In this document: positions 35,170 through 44,549 of the stretch, in pieces | Numbering within the stretch: position 1 is the stretch's first letter | Layout of the letters: each line of letters begins with the position of its first letter | DNA from: Streptomyces sp. NRRL F-5122 | Lineage (GTDB): Bacteria > Actinomycetota > Actinomycetes > Streptomycetales > Streptomycetaceae | DNA length: 64,000 nucleotides | Reading direction: 5' to 3' | Assembly (NCBI RefSeq): GCF_001507435.1 | Contig: NZ_LMWH01000194.1 | Coordinates: 1-64,000, forward strand | The notes under the pieces: model-generated | Told to the model about the DNA's origin: nothing | Database searches by the model: none | What the model saw: only the letters and a program-made list of their open reading frames with translations | Program-made: the position numbers and the translations under genes

Positions 35170-35224
35170 GCGCGTGGTGCCCTTTCGGGAGGTGTACGGC
35201 CGGGGGGTCGGGCGGCCGTTTCTG

Positions 35225-36772
35225 CTATCGGTCCCCGAAGATCGTGCGGTGCCAGTCCTTCCTGGCGACCGCGGTGTTGTCGAACATGACATGCTTGATC
35301 TGGGTGTACTCCTCGAACGAGTACGAGGACATGTCTTTGCCGAACCCGGAGGCCTTGTAGCCGCCGTGCGGCATCTCGCTGATGATCGGGATGTGGTCGT
35401 TGACCCACACACAGCCCGCCTTGATCTCGCGGGTCGCCCGGTTCGCCCGGTAGACGTCACGGCTCCAGGCGGAGGCGGCCAGGCCGTACGGAGTGTCGTT
35501 GGCGAGCCGGATCCCCTCGTCGTCACCGTCGAAGGGCAGGACGACGAGCACGGGTCCGAAGATCTCGCACTGGACGATCTCGCTGTCCTGCCGCGCGTCG
35601 GCGATGAGGGTGGGCCGGTAGTAGGCACCGCCCCCGAGCTCCCCGCCGGGGGCCGCACCGCCGGTCACCACGCGCGCGTACGCACGTGCCCGGTCGACGA
35701 AGCCTGCGACACGGTCCCGCTGCGCGTGCGAGATCAGGGGGCCGAGGTCGGTGCCGGGGGCGAAGGGGTCGCCGAGCCTGACGGTCTCCATGAGGGCGGC
35801 GGCCCCCCGGACGAACTCCTCGTAGAGAGGACGCTGCACATACGCGCGCGTGGCGGCCGTGCAGTCCTGGCCGGTGTTGATGAGCGCGCCCGCGACCGCG
35901 CCGTGGACCGCTGCCTCCAGGTCGGCGTCGTCGAAGACCACGAACGGCGCCTTGCCGCCGAGTTCCAGGTGGAGGCGTTTGACCGTGGAGGTGGCGATCT
36001 CGGCGACACGCCTGCCGACGGCCGTGGAACCGGTGAAGGAGGTCATCGCCACGTCGGGGTGGCCGACGAGGTGCTCGCCCGCCTCCTTGCCGGTCCCCGT
36101 CACGATGTTGACGACACCGTCCGGGATCCCCGCGTCGGTGGCGGCCTCGGCGAAGAGCAGCGAGGTGAGCGGGGTGAGCTCGGCGGGCTTCAGCACGATG
36201 GTGTTGCCCGCGGCGATCGCCGGGAGGATCTTCCAGGCGGCCATCTGGAGGGGGTAGTTCCAGGGGGCGATGGAACCGACGACGCCGATGGGCTCGCGGC
36301 GCACATAAGAGGTGTGGTCGCCGGAGTACTCGCCCGCGGACTGCCCCTGGAGATGCCGGGCGGCACCCGCGAAGAAGGAGGCATTGTCGATCGTGCCCGG
36401 CACGTCGAACTCCCGCGTCAGCTTCAGGGGTTTGCCGCACTGGAGGGACTCGTAGCGGGCGAACTCCTCGGCGCGTTCGGCGAGTACGGCGGCGAAGCGG
36501 TGCAGCGCGTCGGAACGATCACCGGGGGTGGCCGTGGACCAGCCGGGAAAGGCCGCGCGGGCGGCGGCCACCGCGCGGTCTACGTCCTCGGCGCCGGCCA
36601 GTTCGTACGGGTGGACCTCGGCGCCCGTCGACGGGTCGACGATCGCGTGGCTGCGTCCCGAGGTGCCCTTGGCCGGCCTGCCCGCGATGTACTGCGCACC
36701 GTTCGAGAACCGTTTCCCCACCTCGTCCCCGGAGGGGGTGTCGGTGTGGCCGGCGTTGCCCACGTTGTGCAT
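35225..36772 (-). CDS. Aldehyde dehydrogenase of the polyamine operon (gamma-aminobutyraldehyde dehydrogenase-like)
   Basis: A 515-residue aldehyde dehydrogenase. It has cofactor motif SIAPWNYPLQMAAWKILPAI, the glutamate motif LELGGKAPFVVFDDADLEAA and catalytic cysteine in INTGQDCTAATR. The GQDCTAA loop is shared with gamma-aminobutyraldehyde/betaine-aldehyde dehydrogenases and with the paralogue at 51128. As first gene of the pot operon it should oxidise the aldehyde made by the FAD oxidase to GABA or an equivalent acid. An inverted repeat with PucR-like half-sites lies 102 bases upstream. Confidence 0.9.
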   Translation of the reverse strand: MHNVGNAGHTDTPSGDEVGKRFSNGAQYIAGRPAKGTSGRSHAIVDPSTGAEVHPYELAGAEDVDRAVAAARAAFPGWSTATPGDRSDALHRFAAVLAERAEEFARYESLQCGKPLKLTREFDVPGTIDNASFFAGAARHLQGQSAGEYSGDHTSYVRREPIGVVGSIAPWNYPLQMAAWKILPAIAAGNTIVLKPAELTPLTSLLFAEAATDAGIPDGVVNIVTGTGKEAGEHLVGHPDVAMTSFTGSTAVGRRVAEIATSTVKRLHLELGGKAPFVVFDDADLEAAVHGAVAGALINTGQDCTAATRAYVQRPLYEEFVRGAAALMETVRLGDPFAPGTDLGPLISHAQRDRVAGFVDRARAYARVVTGGAAPGGELGGGAYYRPTLIADARQDSEIVQCEIFGPVLVVLPFDGDDEGIRLANDTPYGLAASAWSRDVYRANRATREIKAGCVWVNDHIPIISEMPHGGYKASGFGKDMSSYSFEEYTQIKHVMFDNTAVARKDWHRTIFGDR

Positions 36773-36873
36773 GTCGCTCTCCTTCGCCCCCGCCGGCGTC
36801 CACCGCGGGGACCGGCGTAGCTCCGGCTCGATTTGAGTGCCGATCCTGACAGAGGGAGTGGACTCCAACAAGT

Positions 36874-36909
36874 GATTCCGTTGTTGCCTTTTGGTTACGC
36901 GACGGAATC
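36874..36909. promoter_or_regulatory. Inverted repeat between polyamine operon and NADAR gene
   Basis: GATTCCGT (36874-36881) and ACGGAATC (36902-36909) are perfect 8-bp arms separated by 20 bases. The half-site is the same as in the pucR palindromes at 21994-22026. It lies in the divergent promoter region and may tie the polyamine operon to the PucR regulator. Confidence 0.55.
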
Positions 36910-36951
36910 TGTCGACCAGCTGTCTACTCCTCCTGGAAAAGGAAGGACGGA

Positions 36952-37539
36952 TTGTCAGTGGTGCGTGCCACACTCCCGTGCATGGGGAGCATCGATTCCC
37001 GGGAATCCCTGGTCGGGGCGGTCCGGGCCGGGGCGAGGGTGAAGTATCTGCACTTCTGGGGGCATCGGCCGCGCCGGGACGGACAGATGGGAGCGAGCTG
37101 TCTCAGCCAGTGGTGGCCGTCTCCGTTCACCGTGGACGGCGTCGCGTACGCGACGGCGGAGCACTGGATGATGGCGTCGAAGGCGCGGCTGTTCGGCGAC
37201 GCGGGGGCCGAGCGCGAGGTGCTTCAGGCGTCGAGCCCCGCGCTGGCCAAGAAGGTGGGGCGGCTGGTACGCGGCTTCGACGACGTCATATGGGCGCGCG
37301 AGCGGTTCGGGATCGTGGTCGAGGGCAGCGTCCACAAGTTCTCCGCGCACGAGGAACTGCGGGCGTTCCTGCTGGCCACCGGTGACCGGGTACTGGTCGA
37401 GGCGAGCCCGGTGGACCGGGTCTGGGGCATAGGGATCGCGGCGGACGACGAGCGGGCGGCCGACCCGGAGCGCTGGCGGGGACCGAATCTGCTGGGGTTC
37501 GCACTGATGGCGGCGCGGGAGCGGCTGGCCGCCTCCTAG
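36952..37539 (+). CDS. NADAR-family (YbiA-like) N-glycosidase-type protein
   Basis: A protein of up to 195 residues with the NADAR signature: LHFWGH, SQWWPSPFTVDGVAYATAEH with its WMMASKARLF continuation, and a WGIGI motif near the C-terminus. The family includes YbiA, which removes reactive riboflavin-pathway intermediates, and proteins that reverse ADP-ribosylation. It is cytoplasmic. GGAAGG (36941-36946) best fits a TTG start at 36952 or GTG at 36958; ATG 36982 lacks a ribosome site. It is divergent from the polyamine operon, with no obvious partner. Confidence 0.85.
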   Translation: MSVVRATLPCMGSIDSRESLVGAVRAGARVKYLHFWGHRPRRDGQMGASCLSQWWPSPFTVDGVAYATAEHWMMASKARLFGDAGAEREVLQASSPALAKKVGRLVRGFDDVIWARERFGIVVEGSVHKFSAHEELRAFLLATGDRVLVEASPVDRVWGIGIAADDERAADPERWRGPNLLGFALMAARERLAAS

Positions 37540-37659
37540 CGTTCCCGACGGCACCCCGCCACCCCCTCCCCGCCGGCGGCACTTCCGTGCCCTGCCGCTG
37601 CGGACAAGCACAGGGATATGAGGTGCCGCCGTGTCACACACCGGCACGCGCTCGACGCG

Positions 37660-38682
37660 CTAGGGCAGCCGAGGCACCACGAGCGACGTCGAGTAGCCGT
37701 CCTCCGTACTCGTCCACGGGTCGTCGTCGCTGCCCGGGGCCAAGAAGATGGCGACGGTCACGACGAGACCGATGGCAAGACCGACCGCTCCGCAGATGAT
37801 GCCAGCCAGGGCCATGCCCCCGTTCGTGGCCTCACCTCGGTTCGACTTGCGGCGGCCGACGATTCCGAAGATCACGGCCAGCGCGCCCACGAACATGGCC
37901 ACAGGACCGAGACAGAACCCGACGGCTGAGATGATCCCGAGCACGAGCGAGGCGGTGCCCATTCCATTGCTCGGCGCGAGCGGCATCCCGGGCCAGCCGT
38001 AGCCGGGGACATGGCCCTGGGGGCCGTACGGTGCGCCGTAGCCGGGGTATGCGGGGTACTGCGGATAGGCGTAGGCCGTCGGCTGCCCGGGCCCTTCGGG
38101 TCCGATGGGCGGTGGCGGCACGGGCTGACCGGGTACGGGCGGCGCGTACGGGTTGCCGGCGGCGGCCGGGGAGGGCGGGGCGAACGGGTTGCCGACCGGG
38201 GCCGGGGAGGGCGGCGCGAACGGGTTGCCGACCGGGGCCGGGGAGGGCGGCGCGAACGGGTTGCCGACCGGGGCCGCGGCGGTGGGGCCCGGCGGGGCGA
38301 AGGGATGGCCCCAGGGCCCCTGGGCCGGAGCGCCGGGCATCCCGGGGCCGGGCAGGGCGGCGACCGTGGGCTGGTCGTGCGGGAACGGAGCGCCGCCGGG
38401 GACCCGGTCCTGCGGGCCGGCGGGAGCTCCCGGGACCGGCGAGCCGAGACCCGTGCGGGGCGCGTCGTCGGCGGGCGGCGCCCACGGATCGAACGCGGGG
38501 AGCGGATCTGCGGCCGGCTTGTCGAGCGCGACCCCGGGCACCCGGCCCGCGGGGGTGCCCGGTATCCCGGGGCCCTCGGCCCCGGGCGCACCCGGCGCCC
38601 GTTCCGTACCGTCGCCCGGCGTGGCCCCCGGCCCCATGGCGCCGTGCTGAGGCGTTCCCGGCGCCTGCGCGTCCTCGGACAT
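37660..38682 (-). CDS. Proline-rich DUF4190-type membrane protein
   Basis: A 340-residue protein whose first 235 residues are a Pro/Gly/Ala-rich disordered tract containing about three tandem 12-residue repeats (PVGNPFAPPSPA). Two membrane helices follow: TASLVLGIISAVGFCLGPVA then VFGIVGRRKS, and GGMALAGIICGAVGLAIGLV. This C-terminal pair is the DUF4190 arrangement common in actinobacteria. Function is unknown; a role at the membrane as an interaction platform is only a guess. The repeat is visible in DNA as 36-base units near 38164-38271. Confidence 0.82.
   Translation of the reverse strand: MSEDAQAPGTPQHGAMGPGATPGDGTERAPGAPGAEGPGIPGTPAGRVPGVALDKPAADPLPAFDPWAPPADDAPRTGLGSPVPGAPAGPQDRVPGGAPFPHDQPTVAALPGPGMPGAPAQGPWGHPFAPPGPTAAAPVGNPFAPPSPAPVGNPFAPPSPAPVGNPFAPPSPAAAGNPYAPPVPGQPVPPPPIGPEGPGQPTAYAYPQYPAYPGYGAPYGPQGHVPGYGWPGMPLAPSNGMGTASLVLGIISAVGFCLGPVAMFVGALAVIFGIVGRRKSNRGEATNGGMALAGIICGAVGLAIGLVVTVAIFLAPGSDDDPWTSTEDGYSTSLVVPRLP
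38164..38271. repeat. Tandem 36-bp repeat inside the DUF4190-type gene
   Basis: Three near-identical 36-base units (GCCGGGGAGGGCGGCGCGAA and following) encode the 12-residue PVGNPFAPPSPA repeat. The first unit differs by one base. Copy number is likely to vary between strains. Confidence 0.8.
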
Positions 38683-38838
38683 GCGTGAGTCCCCCCTCCG
38701 TCGTACCTGCCGTCATGCTACGGCCCGGGCCGGACACACATGACCCTCGTCCTACGATGATCCCTGAACCACCGATCAGCCGATCACCCGCGTCCCGCCC
38801 GAACAGGGTGCCGGGGCGCCGCTCCCGGGGAGGACCCC

Positions 38839-39897
38839 TTGACCGACCACCGTGACGCCCCCGCCGTGCGCGATCTGCATGCCTTCATCGCCGGACTGCC
38901 CAAGGCCGAACTGCACGTGCACCACGTGGGCTCTGCCTCCCCGCGCATCGTCTCGGAACTGGCCGCACGTCACCCCGACTCCAAGGTGCCCACCGACCCC
39001 GAGGCCCTGGTCGACTACTTCACGTTCACGGACTTCGCCCACTTCATCGAGGTCTATCTGTCCGTGGTCGACCTCATCCGGACCCCCGAGGACGTACGCC
39101 TGCTGACCTACGAGGTCGCGCGCGACATGGCCCGGCAGCAGGTGCGCTACGCCGAGCTGACGATCACCCCCTTCTCGTCCACCCGCCGCGGCATCGACGA
39201 GCGGGCGTTCATGGACGCGATCGAGGACGCCCGCAAGGCCGCGGAGGCCGAGTTCGGGACCGTACTGCGCTGGTGCTTCGACATCCCCGGCGAGGCCGGC
39301 CTCGAATCCGCCGAGGAGACCGCCCGGCTCGCCACCGACGACCGGCTGCGCCCAGAGGGGCTCGTCTCCTTCGGGCTCGGCGGCCCCGAAATCGGTGTGC
39401 CCCGGCCGCAGTTCAAGCCGTACTTCGACCGGGCGATAGCGGCGGGCCTGCGTTCCGTGCCGCACGCGGGAGAGACGACCGGTCCCGAGACGGTCTGGGA
39501 CGCCCTGAACGAACTGCGCGCCGAGCGCATCGGCCACGGCACGAGTTCCGCCCGGGACCCGAAGCTGCTGGCGCACCTCGCCGAGCACCGCATCCCGCTG
39601 GAGGTCTGCCCGACCTCCAACATCGCGACGCGCGCCGTCCGCACGCTCGAGGAGCACCCCATCAAGGAGTTCATGCGCGCCGGCGTGATCGTCACCGTCA
39701 ACTCGGACGACCCGCCGATGTTCGGCACCGATCTCAACAACGAGTACGCGGTCGCCGCACGACTGCTGGACCTCGACGAACGGGGTCTGGCCTCGCTCGC
39801 CAGGAACGGGGTCGAGGCGTCCTTCCTCGACGACGCGGGCAAGGCGAAACTGGTCGCCGAGATCGACGCCTACACTGCGGCGTGGCTCGCTCCCTGA
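38839..39897 (+). CDS. Adenosine-deaminase-fold enzyme, probable 6-aminodeoxyfutalosine deaminase
   Basis: A 352-residue amidohydrolase. The metal motif is HVHHVGS in place of the usual HxHxxG with LDG. The other active-site elements are HAGETTGPETVWDAL (His/Glu), RIGHGTSSARDP and VNSDDPPMFGT (Asp pair). It starts at a TTG with GGGGAGGA upstream. From memory, closely related Streptomyces and Acidothermus proteins once annotated as adenosine deaminases act on 6-aminodeoxyfutalosine in menaquinone synthesis. The variant first motif and genome position fit that, but this is inference; plain adenosine deaminase remains possible. Confidence 0.8.
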   Translation: MTDHRDAPAVRDLHAFIAGLPKAELHVHHVGSASPRIVSELAARHPDSKVPTDPEALVDYFTFTDFAHFIEVYLSVVDLIRTPEDVRLLTYEVARDMARQQVRYAELTITPFSSTRRGIDERAFMDAIEDARKAAEAEFGTVLRWCFDIPGEAGLESAEETARLATDDRLRPEGLVSFGLGGPEIGVPRPQFKPYFDRAIAAGLRSVPHAGETTGPETVWDALNELRAERIGHGTSSARDPKLLAHLAEHRIPLEVCPTSNIATRAVRTLEEHPIKEFMRAGVIVTVNSDDPPMFGTDLNNEYAVAARLLDLDERGLASLARNGVEASFLDDAGKAKLVAEIDAYTAAWLAP

Positions 39898-39913
39898 CCA
39901 GCACAATGGGCCC

Positions 39914-40597
39914 ATGCGCACCGTGACTGCCGTCGCCCATCGCGGCGACCCCTACCGCCACCGTGAGAACACGCTCGCCTCGCTGCGTTCCGCGCTCCGC
40001 CGGGGCGCGGACGCCGTCGAGGTCGATGTTCGGCTCACCCGGGACGGTGTCCCCGTGCTCCTGCACGACGGGACACTGAAGCGGCTGTGGGAGCAGGACC
40101 GGCCGCTCGCCTCGCTCTCGTCCGACGAGGTGCAGGGGCTGACCGCCGGCGGGGTGCCGACGCTGGCCGACGCGCTGATGGCGTCCGACGGCGGCCGGGT
40201 CATGATCGACCTGCCGGGCGAGCCCTCGGTCCGCGCCGTGCGCCGGGTGGTGGACGTCGTGCGGCAGTGCGGCGCGTCGGAGCGCGTCTACTACTGCGCC
40301 GGGGCGCAGGCCATGCTGGCCGTCCGGGCCGCCGACCCCTCGGCGGAGATCGCCCTGACCTGGACGAGCCTCGCCCCGCCCCGGCCCGCGCTGCTCGATG
40401 CGGTGCGCCCGCGCTGGCTCAACTACCGGTTCAGCCTGGTCGACCGGGACCTCGCGGCGCGTGTGCGCCGGGGCGGCCATCTGCTGTCGGTGTGGACCCC
40501 GGACACGCGCCGCTCCATGCGGCGCCTGCTCGACCTGGGCGTGGACTCGATCACCACCAACCGCCTCGACGCGCTGCACGCGCTGCGCGGGCGCTGA
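39914..40597 (+). CDS. Glycerophosphodiester phosphodiesterase
   Basis: A 227-residue TIM-barrel GDPD enzyme. It opens with AHRGDPYRHRENTLASLRSA, which holds the catalytic HRG and the glutamate/asparagine EN. The second histidine is in VDVRLTRDGVPVLLHD. It hydrolyses glycerophosphodiesters to glycerol-3-phosphate and alcohol. No signal peptide, so cytoplasmic. It starts 16 bases after the deaminase stop, suggesting co-transcription, although no pathway link is evident. Confidence 0.9.
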   Translation: MRTVTAVAHRGDPYRHRENTLASLRSALRRGADAVEVDVRLTRDGVPVLLHDGTLKRLWEQDRPLASLSSDEVQGLTAGGVPTLADALMASDGGRVMIDLPGEPSVRAVRRVVDVVRQCGASERVYYCAGAQAMLAVRAADPSAEIALTWTSLAPPRPALLDAVRPRWLNYRFSLVDRDLAARVRRGGHLLSVWTPDTRRSMRRLLDLGVDSITTNRLDALHALRGR

Positions 40598-40634
40598 GGC
40601 GGGCGGCGGTCCCGGGGCCGTTCGGTGGCCGGGC

Positions 40635-41162
40635 TCACGCTGCCGCGGGGGCCGGCCGGGTGACCGCGGCCGTCAGCTCCTCCAGCCGCTTGATCTTCTT
40701 CCGGACGACATACAGCGGGACGATCCCGAACACCCCGAACGACATGTCGATCACCGTCCACCAGAACGGGATCCCGCGGATCGGACCGCAGATCAGGGCG
40801 AGCGGGATGATGCCCGCGCAGGCGATCATCCCGAACTCGACGACCCAGATGTTGCGGACGGGGTCGCGGAAGGGCCCGTAGAAGGCCACCGCGATCACCA
40901 GGTGTGCGAACGCCAGCCAGTCCGTGCCGTAAAGGACGAAGGGCTGTTCGGCATCGGTGGCGTCGAGTCCGCGGCGCACCCGCTCGATCCAGTCCATAAG
41001 GGCGGGCAGGTGCTCCGGCACGGACAGGGACCTCAGCAGATCCTCGGTCCAGCGCAGTTCGTGGACCAGGGGAAAGGCCGTGGCACCGCTGAGTACCAGG
41101 CAGACGACGAAGAAGACCAGCCACGCGCGGATGCCCCTCGACAGGGCCGCTCTGTCGCTCAT
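40635..41162 (-). CDS. Four-helix integral membrane protein of unknown function
   Basis: A 175-residue protein with hydrophobic stretches at about 13-32 (AWLVFFVVCLVLSGATAF), 80-95, 103-125 and 130-153 and a basic tail (VVRKKIKRLEELTAAV). I do not recognise a named family. A perfect palindrome TTGAACATGTTCAA lies 22 bases before its ATG at 41162, so it is likely repressed by a TetR-like factor encoded elsewhere. It converges with the GDPD gene and diverges from nothing immediate. Confidence 0.75.
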   Translation of the reverse strand: MSDRAALSRGIRAWLVFFVVCLVLSGATAFPLVHELRWTEDLLRSLSVPEHLPALMDWIERVRRGLDATDAEQPFVLYGTDWLAFAHLVIAVAFYGPFRDPVRNIWVVEFGMIACAGIIPLALICGPIRGIPFWWTVIDMSFGVFGIVPLYVVRKKIKRLEELTAAVTRPAPAAA

Positions 41163-41183
41163 GGCATGAGCGTACCCCTCGAA

Positions 41184-41197
41184 TTGAACATGTTCAA
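41184..41197. promoter_or_regulatory. Perfect palindromic operator upstream of the membrane protein
   Basis: TTGAACATGTTCAA is a perfect 14-bp palindrome 22 bases upstream of the ATG at 41162, AT-rich against its surroundings. It is the type of site bound by TetR-family dimers; the regulator is not in the window. Confidence 0.65.
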
Positions 41198-41254
41198 AAG
41201 TGGCTGGACGGGGACCCCGCCGCCCGCGTACGGGGGGTGGGACACGAGAACGCG

Positions 41255-43135
41255 CTAAGCGGCCACGGCGGCTCGTTCACGCGCGGCACGCACGGCCTCG
41301 GACAGTCCGGTGATGTCGTACGCGCCGTAGTGCCTACGCCCGTTGACGAAGAACGTGGGCGTTCCGGCGACGCCGCCGAGATCCGCCGAATCGACGTCCT
41401 CGGCCACGCGCGCGGCGCCCGCGTGGGCGCGCATGTCCCGCTCGAAGCGCCGCAGATCGAGTCCCAGGTCCGCGGCATGGCCCAGCAGGTCGTCGAGCGT
41501 CAGGGCGCCCTGGTGGCTGATCAGCAGATCGTGCATGTCCCAGAAGCGACCCTGCAGCGCGGCCACCTCCGCGGCCTCTGCGGCGAGTTGGGCGTGCGGA
41601 TGGACATCGGTCAGCGGCAGATGCCGCCATACGTACCGCACGTCCCCGAAGTCCGCGAGGAGTTCCCGCACGACCGGCTCCGCCTGACCGCAGAAGGGGC
41701 ACTCGTAGTCGCCGTACTCCACGACCGTCACGGGTGCCTCGTGCGGTCCGCGCACATGGTCGCGGCCGGGGCCGACGGGCACCCCCAGATCGACGATCGT
41801 CTCGGCCTTTCCGAACAGTGCACGCAACTGCCGGGGACGCGACAGCATCCCGATCACGCCGGTGGCGAGCCGGCCGGTCACGAAGGAGCCGACCACGGCC
41901 GCCAGGATGCCGATCTTGGCCTCCTCCAGCCGGGCGCCGCTGAAGGCGAGCGTGGCGATGAGCAGGGAGACCGTGAAACCGACTCCGGCCATGGTCCCGC
42001 CCGCGGCGACGGTCCCCCAGCCGACCGGGACCCGGAGCCGTCCGCGGCTGAGCGCCTGGGCCAGGGCCGACGCCCCGACGATGCCGATCGGTTTGCCGAG
42101 GACGTACGCCAGCAGGATGCCCAGGGTCACCGGCGAGGTGAACGCCCGTCCCAACTGCTCGCCGCCGATCGGGATGCCGACGTTGGCCAGCGCGAAGAGG
42201 GGAACGATCACATAGCCGGCCCAGGGGTGGTACATGCGCTGCAGGCGCTCGTTCGGCGAGAGGGCCGTGGCGATGCCGACACGTACGGTGCGCTCGAGTT
42301 CGGGCGTCGGCTGCTCGCGGAACAACCGGAACAGGTCGCTGACGCGCTCCAGATCGGCGCGCGCCGCCGGATAGGCGTAGGTGATCAGACCCATGGCGAG
42401 CCCGATGACAACCGGGTCCACCCCCGATTCGAGCAGGGCGACCCATGCCACCAGCGCGAGCAGCGCGTACACGACTCCGCGGCGGACCCCGAGCCATCGC
42501 ACCAGCAGGACGACGGCGAAGACGCCGACGGCCACGAACAGCGCCGGCACGTTGATGCGGTCGCTGTAGGCGACGGCGATGACGACGAGGGCCAGCAGGT
42601 CGTCGACCACGGTGATCGTGAGAACGAAGACCCGCAGTCCCGGTGGCATTCGGCGTCCGACGACGGCCAGCACACCCAGTACGAAGGCGGTGTCGGTGGA
42701 CATCGCCGCGCCCCAGCCCTGCGTCGTCCCATGGCCCGCGTTGATCGCCAGATAGATGCCGATCGGCACGAGCATGCCGCCGACGCCCGCAGCGAGCGAC
42801 AGGGCCAGACGTGAGCGGTCGCGCAGTTCGCCCATGTCGAACTCGCGGCGCGCCTCCAGACCGACGACGAAGAAGAACAGCGCCATCAGTCCGCTGTTCA
42901 CCCACTCGCGCAGCGCGAGCGACACACCGTACGGACCGATCCGTACGGACAGGTGGGTGTGCCAGAACGCCTCGTAGCCCGACGGCGCGGAGTTGGCCCA
43001 CACGAGCGCAAGGACGGCCGCCGCCACCAGGACGGCCGCGCTGCCGGTCTCGGTCTGCAGGAAGTCGCGCAGCGGCGAGTGAGAGTTCTTGCCGCAGGCG
43101 GTCTGCCCCGTGTAGTCGTCGGCTTCGCTGGACAT
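41255..43135 (-). CDS. nhaA: Na+/H+ antiporter NhaA fused to a DsbA/thioredoxin domain
   Basis: A 626-residue fusion. Residues 1 to about 410 form an NhaA antiporter with around 11-12 helices and the ion-binding aspartate pair in [20 protein letters not shown]. The last 190 or so residues form a DsbA-type thioredoxin fold with active-site CPFC in [20 protein letters not shown] and the cis-proline region [12 protein letters not shown]. The antiporter exchanges sodium for protons; the added domain could make or sense disulphides. ATG 43135 is used because NhaA similarity begins soon after. No operon partner is evident. Confidence 0.92.
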   Translation of the reverse strand: MSSEADDYTGQTACGKNSHSPLRDFLQTETGSAAVLVAAAVLALVWANSAPSGYEAFWHTHLSVRIGPYGVSLALREWVNSGLMALFFFVVGLEARREFDMGELRDRSRLALSLAAGVGGMLVPIGIYLAINAGHGTTQGWGAAMSTDTAFVLGVLAVVGRRMPPGLRVFVLTITVVDDLLALVVIAVAYSDRINVPALFVAVGVFAVVLLVRWLGVRRGVVYALLALVAWVALLESGVDPVVIGLAMGLITYAYPAARADLERVSDLFRLFREQPTPELERTVRVGIATALSPNERLQRMYHPWAGYVIVPLFALANVGIPIGGEQLGRAFTSPVTLGILLAYVLGKPIGIVGASALAQALSRGRLRVPVGWGTVAAGGTMAGVGFTVSLLIATLAFSGARLEEAKIGILAAVVGSFVTGRLATGVIGMLSRPRQLRALFGKAETIVDLGVPVGPGRDHVRGPHEAPVTVVEYGDYECPFCGQAEPVVRELLADFGDVRYVWRHLPLTDVHPHAQLAAEAAEVAALQGRFWDMHDLLISHQGALTLDDLLGHAADLGLDLRRFERDMRAHAGAARVAEDVDSADLGGVAGTPTFFVNGRRHYGAYDITGLSEAVRAARERAAVAA

Positions 43136-43361
43136 GCTCAGGCGCTCACTCGGCGATCGCCAGGTGGTTCGAACGCATCCGCCGCCTCCCGTTCCGGCAG
43201 ACCGGAACAACCAGGGCAATCCGCCCTGACGAGGTCTGCTGTCACTCACAAACACCCGAAGCCCGACGTCCCATTCCGTGAGGAGGAAGGGTGTCCGTAT
43301 GCGGGCCGTACCGGACGCCGGACCGGCCGGGACCCTTGCGGGCCCGGGCCGGGCCCCGCCG

Positions 43362-44381
43362 TCACCCACCCATGGTCAGCACCATGCGGAACCGTGCCGC
43401 GCCGGACAGCATGCGCGCGTAGGCGTCGTTGACCTCCTCCAGCGGCATCGTCTCGACCATGGGCCGGACGCCGCTGCGGGCGCTGAAGGCCATGGTCTCC
43501 TCGACCTCCCGCGCCGTGCCCGACGGATGCCCGCTCACCACCCGGCTGGTGCCGATCAGCTGCACCGGTGCCACCTCGAGCGACTGGTCCGTCACCCCGA
43601 TGGTGACCAGCTGACCGCGCGGGGCGAGTCCGTCGATCGTCGCCGACATGGCGTCCGCGCTCGCCGCCGTGCCGAGGACCACCTTCGCCCCGCCCAGTTC
43701 CTTGAGCATCCGGGCCGGGTCCGAGGCCGAGCTGTCGATGTAGTGGTCCGCGCCCAGTTGTCTGGCCAGCGCCTCCTTGTCCCGGCCGCGGGCGATCGCC
43801 ACGGTCTCGAAACCCATCCTGGCGGCGTACTGGACGCCGAGGTGCCCGAGGCCGCCGATGCCGAGGACCGCGACCAGGTCACCGGCGCGGGCCACACTTG
43901 TGCGCAGCCCCATGAAGGAGGTCACACCCGCGCATCCGAGCGGTGCGGCGTCGACCGCGGACAGACCCTCCGGAATCTGGGCCAGGGCCTCGACGGGCGC
44001 GACCATGTGGGTGGCGTATCCGCCGTCGTACGCCAGCCCCGGCACCTTGAGGTTCTCGCAGCTGATGAAGTCGCCCTGGCGGCAGCGGCGGCAGTGACCG
44101 CACTGACCCCCGAACCACCCCACCTCGACCCGGGTGCCCACCGCCCAGCCGACGACCCCCTCGCCCACCGAGTCGATCCGGCCGGCCACCTCGTGCCCGG
44201 TCACGAGAGGGAACCGCACGGCCGGGGAGGGTGTCTGCACGAAGACCGAGTCGGTGTGGCAGACACCGGACGCCTCCACGGCGATCCGTACATGTCCCGG
44301 CCCCGGCTCGGGCAGCTCCCGTTCGACGATCTCGAAACTCCCCCGGGGCTCGGCCACCTGGGCGACTCGCATCACGGACAT
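43362..44381 (-). CDS. Zinc-dependent alcohol dehydrogenase
   Basis: A 339-residue medium-chain dehydrogenase. The catalytic-zinc residues are in GVCHTDSVF and [10 protein letters not shown]. The structural zinc cysteines are in [16 protein letters not shown]. The NAD(P)-binding loop is [17 protein letters not shown]. It interconverts alcohols and aldehydes or ketones; the exact substrate is unknown. Of the candidate starts, ATG 44381 has a GGAG about ten bases upstream and is preferred over 44372 and 44414. Confidence 0.92.
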   Translation of the reverse strand: MSVMRVAQVAEPRGSFEIVERELPEPGPGHVRIAVEASGVCHTDSVFVQTPSPAVRFPLVTGHEVAGRIDSVGEGVVGWAVGTRVEVGWFGGQCGHCRRCRQGDFISCENLKVPGLAYDGGYATHMVAPVEALAQIPEGLSAVDAAPLGCAGVTSFMGLRTSVARAGDLVAVLGIGGLGHLGVQYAARMGFETVAIARGRDKEALARQLGADHYIDSSASDPARMLKELGGAKVVLGTAASADAMSATIDGLAPRGQLVTIGVTDQSLEVAPVQLIGTSRVVSGHPSGTAREVEETMAFSARSGVRPMVETMPLEEVNDAYARMLSGAARFRMVLTMGG

Positions 44382-44549
44382 GGTTCTTCCGCTCCTTTGC
44401 TGTTGTCGGCACACCGGACATTCAGCTAGGAATCATCCCTTTCCCGGACCCGCCGGGGCGCCAAGACGCGCGGCACCCCGCACCGTCCGGTGCACGGGCC
44501 GGTGGACCGGCCGCGGGCGTGTCCGGTCGCGGCGGGCGCCCGTACCCGC

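Noticed and set aside
38164..38271. CRISPR-like array
   Set aside because: The repeats are contiguous 36-base units without spacers and encode a 12-residue protein repeat.
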